In this document: positions 8,525 to 16,188 of the stretch, piece by piece
Layout: each line of letters opens with the position of its first letter
Numbering within the stretch: the first letter of the stretch is position 1
Origin: JBGTFE01 sp041747435
Lineage (GTDB): Bacteria; Acidobacteriota; Blastocatellia; Pyrinomonadales; Pyrinomonadaceae
Length of the DNA stretch: 64,000 bases
Reading direction: 5' to 3'
Assembly: GCA_041747435.1 (NCBI GenBank)
Contig: JBGTFE010000096.1
Coordinates: 1-64,000 of the forward strand
Position numbers and translations under genes: made by a program
The notes under the pieces: generated by a model
What the model was told of the DNA's origin: nothing
The model's input: only the letters and a program-made list of their open reading frames with translations
Database searches by the model: none

Positions 8525-8932
8525 ATGGAAAATTTTTACATCAATCATATTGCGGTTTTGGTCTGCGCGGTTTTGAGTCTGGTTGTCGGCGGATTGTGGT
8601 ATTCGCCGCTTTTGTTTTTTAAAGGCTGGCAATCTGCCGCCGGTTTGACCGACGAGCAGCTTGCGAAAGCCAATCCGGTGAAAAACTTTTCGTTGACGTT
8701 TTTGCTCGCTTACGTTATTTCCTATAATCTCGCCTTTTTTCTCGGCGATAAAGCGACGAACTGGCAATGGGGCTTGACCGCCGGTTTGCTCGCGGGCGCG
8801 GGCTGGGCGGCGACGGCGTTTATCATCATCGGTCTTTTCGAACTGCGCTCGCTAAAATATTTGCTGATAAATTCCGGGTTCATCGTCGTTTATTTTGCTT
8901 TGATCGGATTCATTTTGGGGATTTGGCGCTGA
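8525..8932 (+). CDS. DUF1761 family integral membrane protein
   Basis: This 135-residue protein has four hydrophobic helices (about 8-30, 55-75, 80-105 and 110-133) and the DUF1761 opening pattern, 'GGLWYSPLLFFKGWQSAAGLT'. The family has no established function. The ATG at 8525 was chosen because the 23 upstream residues are polar and overlap an intergenic palindrome. Its 3' end overlaps the convergent HEAT-like gene by 23 bp. Confidence 0.8.
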   Translation: MENFYINHIAVLVCAVLSLVVGGLWYSPLLFFKGWQSAAGLTDEQLAKANPVKNFSLTFLLAYVISYNLAFFLGDKATNWQWGLTAGLLAGAGWAATAFIIIGLFELRSLKYLLINSGFIVVYFALIGFILGIWR

Positions 8933-9428
8933 GTATCTTGCGTGCGCGAGATCGAATTCCCGCGGAAGCGTGCGGCAGATGCTTTTTGACGATCATTTGC
9001 AGCTCGTTTATCAATTCGGGCTCGTGAATTGCGATCTGCGTTGCTACTTCCAGCGCAAAAACGCGAACGGCAATCGGCTCGGCTTGGTCGTCAAAAAGTT
9101 CGACGCAATGCGAATATGCCTTTCCTATCAACTTTTCGGGGATTTCTACGAATTGAAGAAGGCGCGCGACGTTGCGTCTGACGGCGTTGTGGGCTTGCTT
9201 TTCCTGAAGCAGGTCAACGAGTCTATAGATGTAAGGTGCGACGAGTTCGGGATGCCGTTCGGCGCAATAGGTTAATGACCAACCGGCTCGCTGCGCCAAA
9301 CGATATTCGCCGCCGAAAAAGATCCCGATCAACTCCGCAAATCGCTCCCCGTTATCGCCTACATAATCGACGATCTCCATCGTCCGAAGCTTTGAGTGCT
9401 CAGTTTCCAACGCTTCACGGAGATTCAT
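8910..9428 (-). CDS. HEAT-repeat-like hypothetical protein
   Basis: This 172-residue all-helical protein has helix pairs typical of ARM/HEAT solenoids: 'AGWSLTYCAERHPELVAPYIYRLVDLL' and 'AEPIAVRVFALEVATQIAIHEPEL'. No catalytic motif is visible, and solenoids of this size usually bind proteins. The gene directly follows the VOC gene at 9429 (adjacent stop and start), so the two are likely co-transcribed. Confidence 0.65.
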   Translation of the reverse strand: MNLREALETEHSKLRTMEIVDYVGDNGERFAELIGIFFGGEYRLAQRAGWSLTYCAERHPELVAPYIYRLVDLLQEKQAHNAVRRNVARLLQFVEIPEKLIGKAYSHCVELFDDQAEPIAVRVFALEVATQIAIHEPELINELQMIVKKHLPHASAGIRSRARKILSAKSPK

Positions 9429-9815
9429 TTATTCGGTTCTTGTGGCTATATACCAATGATTTCCGCAAGGATCTTTTACGCCGCCGGAACGCTCGCCATA
9501 AGGCATATCGGCAACGACGTGAAGCGATTCGCCGCCAGCCGCCATCGCCTTTTCATAAACTTCATCGCAGTCGGCAACAAATAGATGAATGGCGATCGGC
9601 ATCGGCGGATATTCTCCGCTGCCTTCGCTGGCTTCTATCATCGAATCGAAAACCTTTGCCGCAGAATGCCGGAGCCTGCCGTTTTCGTCTTTGAAGCGTT
9701 CGAAGATCTCGGCATCAAAGGCTTCCGCCAAAAAGTTTAGAAACTTTTCGCCGTCGTCAACAATAAAATACGGCGTAACGCTGTGAAATCCTTTTGGAAT
9801 GTGACTGATCGACAT
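9429..9815 (-). CDS. VOC superfamily (PhnB/glyoxalase-like) protein
   Basis: This 128-residue protein shows two beta-alpha-beta-beta-beta modules. The first opens 'FHSVTPYFIVDDGEKFLNFLAEAFDAE'. The second contains 'VADCDEVYEKAMAAGGE' and ends 'YGERSGGVKDPCGNHWYIATRTE', where the final Gly-Asn-His-Trp is typical of PhnB-like members. The substrate is unknown. An AAGGAG lies upstream. It is one of three intact VOC genes within 3 kb. Confidence 0.85.
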   Translation of the reverse strand: MSISHIPKGFHSVTPYFIVDDGEKFLNFLAEAFDAEIFERFKDENGRLRHSAAKVFDSMIEASEGSGEYPPMPIAIHLFVADCDEVYEKAMAAGGESLHVVADMPYGERSGGVKDPCGNHWYIATRTE

Positions 9816-9837
9816 AAATTTTCTCCTTAAATTGTAC

Positions 9838-9886
9838 CGCCAGCAAGATGCCGTCAGGACAGCCGCCGAGACGGCGGCGATACATT
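9838..9886. repeat. Intergenic palindromic repeat
   Basis: GCCGCC and GGCGGC flank a GAGAC loop, preceded by AGCAAGATGCCGTCAGGAC. It occupies the gap between two VOC genes and resembles the other REP-like palindromes of the host flank. Confidence 0.45.
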
Positions 9887-10270
9887 CTAATTTTGCGCGT
9901 GCAGCGCCAAACGGTTGCCTTCGCTGTCGATAAAAAACGCCATATAACCGATCTCCGGGCTGATCTGCGTTTTCGGAATTACGATCTGTCCGCCGGCGGG
10001 CTCGATGCGGTCGATCACGGTTTGAATGTCGGGATTGGCGTTCAGATAAACGACGACTCCGTCCGCCGAAGGCTTATATAATTCGTGCTGCGCGAGCGCG
10101 CCGTTCGCCTTGCCGCTTCCCATATCCCACGGAAAAGTCACCATTTTTAGGTCCGGAATCGGCATATAAGCCATCTCGATATCGAAGATAGTTTCGTAAA
10201 ACTTCTTCGCGCGTTCAATGTCTGTTGCCGGAATTTCAAACCAATTTACTGAATTTTCGTTTCTGTTCAT
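9887..10270 (-). CDS. VOC superfamily protein
   Basis: This 127-residue protein opens 'VNWFEIPATDIERAKKFYETIFD', the standard first strand and helix of the bleomycin-resistance/dioxygenase fold. The second module has 'YLNANPDIQTVIDRIEPAGGQIVIPK' and ends 'GYMAFFIDSEGNRLALHAQN'. This subgroup is common and mostly uncharacterised. A GGAG Shine-Dalgarno lies before the ATG. The 207-bp gap beyond its start (10271-10477) has no gene I can support. Confidence 0.85.
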   Translation of the reverse strand: MNRNENSVNWFEIPATDIERAKKFYETIFDIEMAYMPIPDLKMVTFPWDMGSGKANGALAQHELYKPSADGVVVYLNANPDIQTVIDRIEPAGGQIVIPKTQISPEIGYMAFFIDSEGNRLALHAQN

Positions 10271-10477
10271 AAATTTCTCCTTTTTGTGTGTAATAAAACG
10301 CGAAATTTGGAAAAGGGTTTCATTTTGCGTTGATAACCAAGGTCATGCGAAGCGCGAAGTGCGGCAATCAGTTCGGGACTCACGTTCTCCGCTCTTTCCA
10401 GGCGAACGAAACGCGCGACCCGGACACTTTGGACATTTCCAACTCATCCCGATAACTTCCAGAACGCGTGCGAATCT

Positions 10478-11047
10478 TTAGGCGTCCGCCGGAACCGCTT
10501 TTGGACGAATAATTATCGCTATCACCAATCCGGCTAAGAACCAACCGATGACCTGATCGGCGCCTTCAGCTAAAACGACCGTATCCGGAAACCGATACCA
10601 GTTCCAATAGGAAACGACGATCGAAATCCATCCCGTCAGACCTATCAAGGTCGCGCTGATCAAACGCCCGAAAAATGAAAACATTCCCATCGAAAGCAAA
10701 AACGCGACTATTAAACATGCGAGAATATTTGAAGCGAGTTCGGTTCCGAGCATTCTCATCATCCCATCCTGTCCGGTCGGATGATAAATTAGAATCCCGG
10801 TCGGTCCAGCCTTGTATTTTTCCACCCAGGCGGCTTGCTCTTCCGCGCTCGGATTACTTTTCTTATCAATTCCCGGGAAAAAATAATAGCCCGGTTCATT
10901 GATGTTTGTTTTCAACCCTTCCACCACCGCCGCTTCGTTCGGCAGCATTTTCATACCCATATTGCCGATCTGAAGAACCTCGTGCGAGACAAAGCCCCAA
11001 ACGAACATAACTATGCCGCCAAGAATCGCTGCAAGAATCAAACGCAT
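10478..11047 (-). CDS. Conserved integral membrane protein
   Basis: This 189-residue protein has an N-terminal hydrophobic helix (residues 2-24), a periplasmic-type loop of about 80 residues, then three helices near residues 103-125, 130-150 and 160-182. It belongs to no named family I recognise. An AGGG-type Shine-Dalgarno precedes the ATG. It reads in the same direction as the VOC genes. Confidence 0.65.
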   Translation of the reverse strand: MRLILAAILGGIVMFVWGFVSHEVLQIGNMGMKMLPNEAAVVEGLKTNINEPGYYFFPGIDKKSNPSAEEQAAWVEKYKAGPTGILIYHPTGQDGMMRMLGTELASNILACLIVAFLLSMGMFSFFGRLISATLIGLTGWISIVVSYWNWYRFPDTVVLAEGADQVIGWFLAGLVIAIIIRPKAVPADA

Positions 11048-11161
11048 TTCTATCCCTCCAAAATTGTGCTTTTTTTTACGAACTGCGGAATTATAGTATA
11101 TTTCCGGCGAGTTTCACAAAGGATGCGGTGTAAAGATCAGCCGCGTCGTTCACGGCGTGGG

Positions 11162-11890
11162 TTACGGCTTAATCTGATTGAGCATCAGTTTTACCTGAAG
11201 ATCGCCAAAACCGTAAACACCTTCGGCGGCAGAGAATTCTGTAAAGATCTCTGTAAAATCTTTTTTTCCGCGATCGAGGATATTTTTGAGAGTTTTTTGG
11301 GGACGATCGTTCTTTTTGCGGTCGATCTCCGCGCTGCACGCTTCTTTGAGATACGGGAAACATTTTGAATTCTGAGCGGAAAGTTTTTCCAGCTGATTCA
11401 GATCGCCGCTTTTATACGCGTGCCAGAGACCGACTCCGAGTTGTATCTCGTCAAAAGTAAACCGTTGGCGGTTTTCAAAACACGTTTGCAAATTTCCGGA
11501 AGTGTGATCGCCGAAACCTTTCCAAAGACTTTCCCGAACGAGCGGCGCGACGCGAAAAACGTTTCTTAGCGGCACTTTGGCAAGCAGCGAGAGAATAAAC
11601 CACATATTAACCTGGCAAAAAAGGTCGTACTCAAACCAGAGATAGATCTCGTCGGCGTCGCCGCGAACGAGTTTTAGAAATTCTCCGACGACTTTTCGGT
11701 AATAATCCTTTTCCGGCTCGCTGTAAACGGTGGAAATATAAGAGGCGCGCGTTTTCCAGAAGTCCCACAGCAGTTCGCCGCCAAGGCTACCGTCGATCAA
11801 ACACTCGCGACAGACAACCGCGTCGCCCTCGATCTCGGTTCTTCTAAAAGCTTCGGCAAGCGAATCGCCCGGCAAAACATGCAGCTTCAT
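11162..11890 (-). CDS. DUF1835 domain-containing protein
   Basis: This 242-residue protein matches the N-terminal DUF1835 pattern (LHVLPGDSLAEAF, VVCRECLIDG, then 'LWFEYDLFCQVNMWFILSLL'). The family is often found with DUF3658 in uncharacterised bacterial proteins. No catalytic function is established. It stands 20 bp upstream of the VOC gene ending at 11910. Confidence 0.75.
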   Translation of the reverse strand: MKLHVLPGDSLAEAFRRTEIEGDAVVCRECLIDGSLGGELLWDFWKTRASYISTVYSEPEKDYYRKVVGEFLKLVRGDADEIYLWFEYDLFCQVNMWFILSLLAKVPLRNVFRVAPLVRESLWKGFGDHTSGNLQTCFENRQRFTFDEIQLGVGLWHAYKSGDLNQLEKLSAQNSKCFPYLKEACSAEIDRKKNDRPQKTLKNILDRGKKDFTEIFTEFSAAEGVYGFGDLQVKLMLNQIKP

Positions 11891-11909
11891 ATAAAATCGG
11901 TCGGCGCGT

Positions 11910-12299
11910 TTAAGCCTCGCCGTGTTCCATCAATTTGACGATCGAAAATGCGGCGCCGCTCGGGTCTTTGATAACGGCAAAGCGTCCGACGTTCGGAATA
12001 TCCGTGGGTGGAACAACTACGCTTCCGCCGAGTTCCGCGGCTTTGGCGGCAGACGCATCAACATCGTCAACCGAAACGTAACTTATCCAATGCGGCGGCG
12101 CCGGCATTTCAGGCGGCTTCTGATACATTCCGCCCATCGGATAGTCGTCGCCGAGCTGGAATTCAGAATATTCCATCGGCGCGTCAGCGCCTCCGCCGGC
12201 TTTGATGTTCCAGCCGAACATCTCGCTATAAAACTTCTTCGCGCCTTCCAGATCGTCTGTCGCCAGCTCTTGCCAGCAAAATTGTCCGTGTTTCAACAT
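11910..12299 (-). CDS. VOC superfamily protein
   Basis: This 129-residue protein contains 'FCWQELATDDLEGAKKFYSEMFGWN' and 'YVSVDDVDASAAKAAELGGSVVVPPTDIP...FAVIKDPSGAAFSIVK', the two modules of the CFP32-type glyoxalase/bleomycin-resistance group. The ATG at 12299 was chosen over a GTG at 12326. Immediately beyond lies a degenerate VOC relative that was hit by the prophage. Confidence 0.87.
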   Translation of the reverse strand: MLKHGQFCWQELATDDLEGAKKFYSEMFGWNIKAGGGADAPMEYSEFQLGDDYPMGGMYQKPPEMPAPPHWISYVSVDDVDASAAKAAELGGSVVVPPTDIPNVGRFAVIKDPSGAAFSIVKLMEHGEA

Positions 12300-12338
12300 A
12301 ATTTTATTTTGATGAGAGATTACCACGAACTTGCTGAT

Positions 12339-12532
12339 TTATCGACCCGTGAACAGTGTATTTTCATCGACAAAACAAAACCCGTTTCCAAAAGGATCGA
12401 AAGCGCTAAACTTCTCTCGCGCCAAGGACGAACCGGAATCTCGCCCGCCGGCGCTCCATAAACTTCCTCGTTAGAAGACAGCCTAAAGCCGCGGCTCGCG
12501 CATAAAACGCCTCGAGATCGGCGACCGCAAAA
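12339..12532 (-). pseudogene. VOC-family gene remnant interrupted by the prophage
   Basis: Three reading frames in succession give one VOC protein: FAVADLEAFYARAAALGC, then NEEVYGAPAGEIPVRPWRER, then FSAFDPFGNGFCFVDENTLFTGR and a stop at 12339-12341. At least two frameshifts are needed. The coding sequence begins abruptly at the left prophage terminus (12532/12533). The N-terminal half is not recognisable beyond the right end of the prophage, so the gene was probably already decaying or has since lost that part. Confidence 0.75.
12528..12532. repeat. Target-site duplication, left copy (CAAAA)
   Basis: Five bases CAAAA directly precede the left terminus TGTAAGAC and recur directly after the right terminus at 62354-62358. 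Mu-type transposases generate 5-bp duplications. Confidence 0.8.
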
Positions 12533-12537
12533 TGTAA

Positions 12538-12707
12538 GACTCCACATCTTTAAATAAAGGGGCATAGCGGGACATACCATCCGCGCGGTCGGGCAAAGTT
12601 TTATCGTTTCAAACACTTACAGCCGGTTTTCAACGAGCGTTCAATTTCCACAATTTTAAATAAACAAAAGCAGTTTTCGAACCGTGTTTTCACAACTTTA
12701 AATAAAC
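12538..12707. repeat. Left-end transposase binding sites L1-L3
   Basis: Three 22-bp sites lie at 12538-12559, 12644-12665 and 12686-12707. On the minus strand they read close to TTTATTTAAAGATGTGAAAA, with L1 and L2 having GTGGA in place of GTGAAA. The pattern resembles the Mu A-site consensus in size and in its A/T blocks flanking a GTG/CG core. L3 overlaps the end of the degraded zinc-ribbon gene. Spacings (106 and 42 bp) are uneven, as they are at the left end of Mu. Confidence 0.82.
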
Positions 12708-12936
12708 AGTTTCGCGGTTTAGAGCGAGAGAAGTTTGCGAATAAAAGATCAAAACAAACCCAAAAACACCGATCCCTGCGACGACCATGCCGACGAACGG
12801 CGTGAGGCTTAGGTAAAAGAATAGATAAAGCTCCAGCGACGAACGGCTTTGTAGTAACCCGTCGCCCGCATTTCGGACATACTTTCGCTTTATCGGAAAC
12901 CGATGTGCCGCAATCCAGACACGAAGTTAAAGCCAT
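12690..12936 (-). pseudogene. Zinc-ribbon membrane protein, frameshifted
   Basis: The N-terminus (MALTSCLDCGTSVSDKAKVCPKCGRR) is a CxxC...CxxC zinc ribbon like that of the intact gene at 50140-50376. After about residue 32 the zero frame becomes arginine-rich nonsense. A neighbouring frame encodes a clear hydrophobic region (FVGMVVAGIGVFGFVLIFY) and stops at 12690-12692. One single-base frameshift explains this. It is the last gene of the leftward phage region, behind six iterons, and its end overlaps site L3. Confidence 0.65.
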
Positions 12937-12949
12937 AAATCACCCAAAA

Positions 12950-13110
12950 TCCAACGAAACTCCAACGAAACTTCCTACGAAACTAAATCAAATCCAACGA
13001 AACTAACGCGAAGCATCGATGTTTATTAGGTTTTGCGCTAATTTCGACGCATTTACAGGAAAAATCCAACGAAACTCGTAAGTCGTTTAAAAATCGCGTC
13101 CTACGAAACT
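12950..13110. repeat. Six iterons TCC(A/T)ACGAAACT
   Basis: Copies start at 12950, 12961, 12973, 12993, 13065 and 13099. The first three are contiguous (11- and 12-bp steps). Four carry CCAACG and two carry CCTACG. They fill the gap between the nucleotidyltransferase gene and the zinc-ribbon gene, upstream of the latter. They could be operators or accessory sites for transposition. They do not recur at the right end. Confidence 0.8.
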
Positions 13111-13121
13111 AAATCGAATTT

Positions 13122-13748
13122 TCAGGACAAATTATTTTCTACCTTTTTAAAGAGCGAGTAAAGGTCGGAAGCGCTGCGGTCGGCGACGGGAATCCATTTC
13201 AGCCCGGCGTTTTCAAAAAAGCTTTCTTCGGTCGAACAGCCGACAATTGTTCCGGTGGCGGCAATGGTAAGGTGCCCGTCCTGGACGCGGTATTTTGTAT
13301 TGTGTTTCAGGTGTGCCATTAGCGCGCTCGAGAACTCGGCGGGACCGGTGCGGATGACGGAGATCGCGCCGAAGTTATCCGGGTTCGCCAGGAATAAATC
13401 GAGCTTAATCCGCGCGTCGCCCAGTTCGATCAGACCGCGCCAGTATTTGCCGTTTTCTTTTGGCAGCCAGGGAATGATCTTGTGAGTGCCCGGCTTTATC
13501 CATTGAATACCGTGAACCCCGCGCAACGCCCAGTGGTAAAGCTCATTCTGCGGCACCATTTTAACCGGCTCGAATAGATCTCCAGTGTGTTCGGCAATGT
13601 CATCCCATCTCGGAACCGCGACGATCTCGATATCTTTTACTTCCGGCTTCCCGCGGCGGATCGAGCCGGCGATGATGATCTTCTCGCAGTACGGCGTCAT
13701 TTCCTCGACAAGCGTTTCGGCAATTTTTCGAGCGCTATTTATATCCAT
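13122..13748 (-). CDS. DNA polymerase X-like nucleotidyltransferase
   Basis: This 208-residue protein has the pol-beta superfamily signature GSIRRGKPEVKDIEIV (residues 28-43) and a likely third metal ligand in IKLDLFLA (Asp117). The usual Asp-x-Asp appears as Asp39-x-Glu41. There is no N-terminal HhH/8-kDa lyase region as in full-length PolX, so this is a minimal palm/thumb enzyme. It may act in gap filling or end processing, both plausible during transpositional replication. It is the penultimate gene of the leftward region, starting at the stop of the 70-residue ORF. Confidence 0.75.
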   Translation of the reverse strand: MDINSARKIAETLVEEMTPYCEKIIIAGSIRRGKPEVKDIEIVAVPRWDDIAEHTGDLFEPVKMVPQNELYHWALRGVHGIQWIKPGTHKIIPWLPKENGKYWRGLIELGDARIKLDLFLANPDNFGAISVIRTGPAEFSSALMAHLKHNTKYRVQDGHLTIAATGTIVGCSTEESFFENAGLKWIPVADRSASDLYSLFKKVENNLS

Positions 13749-13960
13749 TACGTTAAACTCCGCACGAATTTTATCGGGAAGAATTCACCGGAAATAATTT
13801 TACCTTCCCATTTCTCTGCCCACAAAACACCGCACGCGTCAGGATCTTTAACGGGATAAACCGACTCGCCGACGCGAACCGACAGCTTTCGATCGACAAT
13901 TAAAATTTCTCTACAAACGACCGGTGTTTCCGCAATTTTTCGAGCTTCGGATAGTTTCAT
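13748..13960 (-). CDS. Small hypothetical phage protein
   Basis: This 70-residue protein is not recognised. Its first residues (MKLSEARKIAET) resemble those of the downstream nucleotidyltransferase (MDINSARKIAET), and the DNA there shares a 20-bp stretch with one mismatch, so the 5' ends look duplicated. The rest is unrelated. It overlaps its neighbours by 1 and 4 bp, as expected in a translated operon. Confidence 0.55.
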   Translation of the reverse strand: MKLSEARKIAETPVVCREILIVDRKLSVRVGESVYPVKDPDACGVLWAEKWEGKIISGEFFPIKFVRSLT

Positions 13961-14124
13961 TTTTTTCTTTTTAAGCGTTTCCTTTTCTTTTTCTTTTTCG
14001 AGGCTTTTCTAGGATTAAATATCGGTGAATTTGAACCGTCCCCAAAAATCACATCAGCAGCGAGCAATATCATTGCCGCAAAAGCTTCACCTTTTTCCGT
14101 TTTTATAATGGTTTCCGGCTTCAT
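13957..14124 (-). CDS. Small basic phage protein
   Basis: A 55-residue protein with a short hydrophobic segment (AFAAMILLAADVIFG) and a very basic C-terminal tail (lysine/arginine run over the last 17 residues). ATG at 14124 was chosen; earlier starts at 14160 (GTG) or 14148 are possible and would overlap the zinc-ribbon gene. Function is unknown; the tail suggests nucleic-acid binding. Confidence 0.45.
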   Translation of the reverse strand: MKPETIIKTEKGEAFAAMILLAADVIFGDGSNSPIFNPRKASKKKKKRKRLKRKK

Positions 14125-14149
14125 TTTTCGGCTACAATTTCGGCTCATT

Positions 14150-14626
14150 TCAGATCGCACTTTGAAGCGATTCGACGCCGTTTGTTGCGACGTTCGCGGG
14201 CTTGAAAACGTGATTGCAGTTATGGCAGCGGTGCTTTTTATGCGGCGCGTTTAGCCACGGCTCGAAGTTGTCGCAAGCGCCGTTGGCTCGCTTAGCCTGC
14301 GGAGGTGCAGTGTGAAAGTAAGAGACTGCGCCGCAATTCTTACAATTATCCGGCTCCGGCGCGTCGATGTGCTGCTCGTGACACTTCGGGCAGAAAAGGA
14401 TCATATCGATCGGCGCTTGCGCGGCATCAAGCAGAAGTAAAATCTCGCGGATCAACGGACGGTTCATTACAGTTGTCGTCCACGCTTCCCCGTACCTGGC
14501 GTATGGAATCAAACCGCCTGCGAACTTCGCGTTTTTTGCGATCACAAACTCATCCGGCTCATCGTCTTGTTTCTGTGAGACAGGTATTCTTATCCAAATT
14601 TCACCGTTAAATTTCATATCAGTCAT
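14150..14626 (-). CDS. Phage zinc-ribbon protein
   Basis: This 158-residue protein has three Cys pairs: CPKC, CKNC and CHNC. The C-terminal motif 'APHKKHRCHNCNHVFKPANVATNGV' is common in small phage proteins of unknown function. It probably binds zinc and perhaps nucleic acid. It is part of the leftward operon, following the 46-residue ORF by 21 bp with an AAGGAG Shine-Dalgarno. Confidence 0.65.
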   Translation of the reverse strand: MTDMKFNGEIWIRIPVSQKQDDEPDEFVIAKNAKFAGGLIPYARYGEAWTTTVMNRPLIREILLLLDAAQAPIDMILFCPKCHEQHIDAPEPDNCKNCGAVSYFHTAPPQAKRANGACDNFEPWLNAPHKKHRCHNCNHVFKPANVATNGVESLQSAI

Positions 14627-14647
14627 AATTTTTATTTGCTCCTTTAT

Positions 14648-14788
14648 TCAATTCCCCGCTTCGGCTCTTGTCATCACGATATCGACGGCGCGCGCCCAGA
14701 CGAGCGTATCGGTTTTTCCGTCGATCTCGTTTTTCCATTCGATGAACTGATCGGGTGTGAAGCCGACAAGGAATTTCTTCCAGTTCAT
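14648..14788 (-). CDS. Small hypothetical phage protein
   Basis: A 46-residue protein beginning MNWKKFLVGFTPDQF. Its ATG directly abuts the stop of the ParB-like gene (TAGATG), which supports translation by coupling. Nothing is recognised in it. Confidence 0.5.
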   Translation of the reverse strand: MNWKKFLVGFTPDQFIEWKNEIDGKTDTLVWARAVDIVMTRAEAGN

Positions 14789-15505
14789 CTAATAATCGGA
14801 CATATCCGCTGTGTAGAATTTCTTCGAACGTTTTCGCGCCGTTCCGTCGAGCTTTATACCGCCAACGCCTGCCGACTGATCGTTAAATTTCCCGTTTTTA
14901 AGATCTTCGAGATACTGCCGCGCGGCGCGTTCGCCGATGAGCTTCGATTTATTCTCGCGGCGTAAGGCGCGCGCCGCGTTTGCCTGCACGTTTTCGTCGT
15001 CGACGCGCGAAAGCAGCCAGGCGACCGATTTCGATAATTCGCCGGCTTCGCAGGCACGGCGGGCTTCGAGGCACATTCGCGTCAGTTTTAGCTGGTAAAA
15101 AACATACGCTTCGGATTTACCGATCTTTTTGGCGATCTCGCGCTGGTCGTAATTATAAGGCTCGTCGCGCAGGCGTTTCAGCGCCAAAGCTTCTTCATAA
15201 TAAGGAACGGCTTCGCGCTGGACGTTTTCGACGAGCTGCAGCTCCAAAACCTCGGAATCCGTCGCCTCGACGATCCGCGCCGGCACCATGACCAATCCCG
15301 CGATCTCGGCAGCCTTTAACCGCCGATCACCGGCGATCAATTCAAAAAACTCTCCAATTCGCCGGACGACGAGCGGCTCGATTATGCCATGCTGCTTTAT
15401 CGACTGCGCCAACTCCGCCAAAGATTTGTCATTAAACGTTCGCCGGTAATTCTTCGAAAATTTAATCGAATTTACCGATACTTCAAGCATTATTCCGCTG
15501 TTCAT
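14789..15505 (-). CDS. ParB/Spo0J-like nuclease-domain protein
   Basis: This 238-residue protein has a ParB N-terminal domain (residues 5-100) with the CTPase/nuclease-fold motifs 'LAELAQSIKQHGIIEPLVVRR' and 'ELIAGDRRLKAAE'. A KorB/ParB-type helix-turn-helix follows (REIAKKIGKSEAYVFYQLKL). No ParA partner is present. Lone ParB-like proteins occur in many transposable phages and may act in DNA binding rather than partition. The start follows a strong AAAGGAG. Confidence 0.85.
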   Translation of the reverse strand: MNSGIMLEVSVNSIKFSKNYRRTFNDKSLAELAQSIKQHGIIEPLVVRRIGEFFELIAGDRRLKAAEIAGLVMVPARIVEATDSEVLELQLVENVQREAVPYYEEALALKRLRDEPYNYDQREIAKKIGKSEAYVFYQLKLTRMCLEARRACEAGELSKSVAWLLSRVDDENVQANAARALRRENKSKLIGERAARQYLEDLKNGKFNDQSAGVGGIKLDGTARKRSKKFYTADMSDY

Positions 15506-15528
15506 AAAAGTTCTCCTTTAAATTATTT

Positions 15529-15717
15529 TTAACTAAACGGACATTCCCAGTCGCAATATTCGGTACCAGCCATCGAACAACTTCCGTCCGAGCCCTGACC
15601 GCAGTCGTCCATCAAAGAATCAATTGCATCGTCGTCGGAAACAAAACCGTCGTCGTCTCCGCCGCCGTTCATCTCAAGGTGCTCCTTTGTTTCTTTTATT
15701 GCAGTTTTTAAGTTCAT
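15529..15717 (-). CDS. Small acidic phage protein
   Basis: A 62-residue protein rich in Asp/Gly, with four Cys in the C-terminal half (DDCGQGSDGSCSMAGTEYCDWECPF). Its ATG overlaps the previous stop as ATGA. Possibly metal binding; not recognised. Confidence 0.5.
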   Translation of the reverse strand: MNLKTAIKETKEHLEMNGGGDDDGFVSDDDAIDSLMDDCGQGSDGSCSMAGTEYCDWECPFS

Positions 15718-16184
15718 ATATTTATCAACTCCAAAAGTGGTGCGACGATATCAGCCGGGACGCGGGCGTTGCGGCGGAGATATACGAGCTGTCGCCAATC
15801 GGGAAAAAGTCGGCGCAGCTCGCGCATCGGCGTTTCTTTCGTCCGCTTTAATTCCGAGACTTCGCCGAGCCAATGTTTATACCAAGCTTCGTCCGGATCG
15901 GGCTGGTATTCGGGATCGCAATTGACCTTGCCGATCGCGACGATCGCCGATGTCGGCGCGGTGATGTAAAACAAGACCCGATCGCCGATCTTTGCGTCTT
16001 TGTGCAGCGTCCAGCAGGTAAAACCGTCAAACGCGATGTCCGACGATAAAATCTTTCCGTCGGCTTCCGATCCGAGAACTAAAAATGTGTTCGGCGCGCG
16101 CGCGGGAATAGCGATCGGCTGAACGGATCCTTTTAGTCGCTGGAGCGATTCCCATCGTTCTATATCTTCGCTTAAGAAACCCAT
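15714..16184 (-). CDS. PUA/EVE-like domain protein
   Basis: A 156-residue protein with 'KIGDRVLFYITAPTSAIVAIGKV' (about residues 65-87), the central strand pattern of EVE/YTH-type PUA folds that bind modified bases. A charged helical C-terminus follows. The aromatic-cage residues cannot be assigned by eye. If it is an EVE protein, it could read methylated DNA or modified RNA. It lies 4 bp downstream of the J-domain gene. Confidence 0.5.
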   Translation of the reverse strand: MGFLSEDIERWESLQRLKGSVQPIAIPARAPNTFLVLGSEADGKILSSDIAFDGFTCWTLHKDAKIGDRVLFYITAPTSAIVAIGKVNCDPEYQPDPDEAWYKHWLGEVSELKRTKETPMRELRRLFPDWRQLVYLRRNARVPADIVAPLLELINI

Positions 16185-16188
16185 AAAG

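Noticed and set aside
7946..8767. 273-residue minus-strand ORF
   Set aside because: Shadow of three plus-strand genes. It contains the 'GAQASCLPA' string typical of translated intergenic repeats.
10340..10450. Short minus-strand ORF with CPKC resembling a zinc-ribbon start
   Set aside because: Only 34 residues, no continuation, likely a decayed fragment; evidence too thin to annotate.
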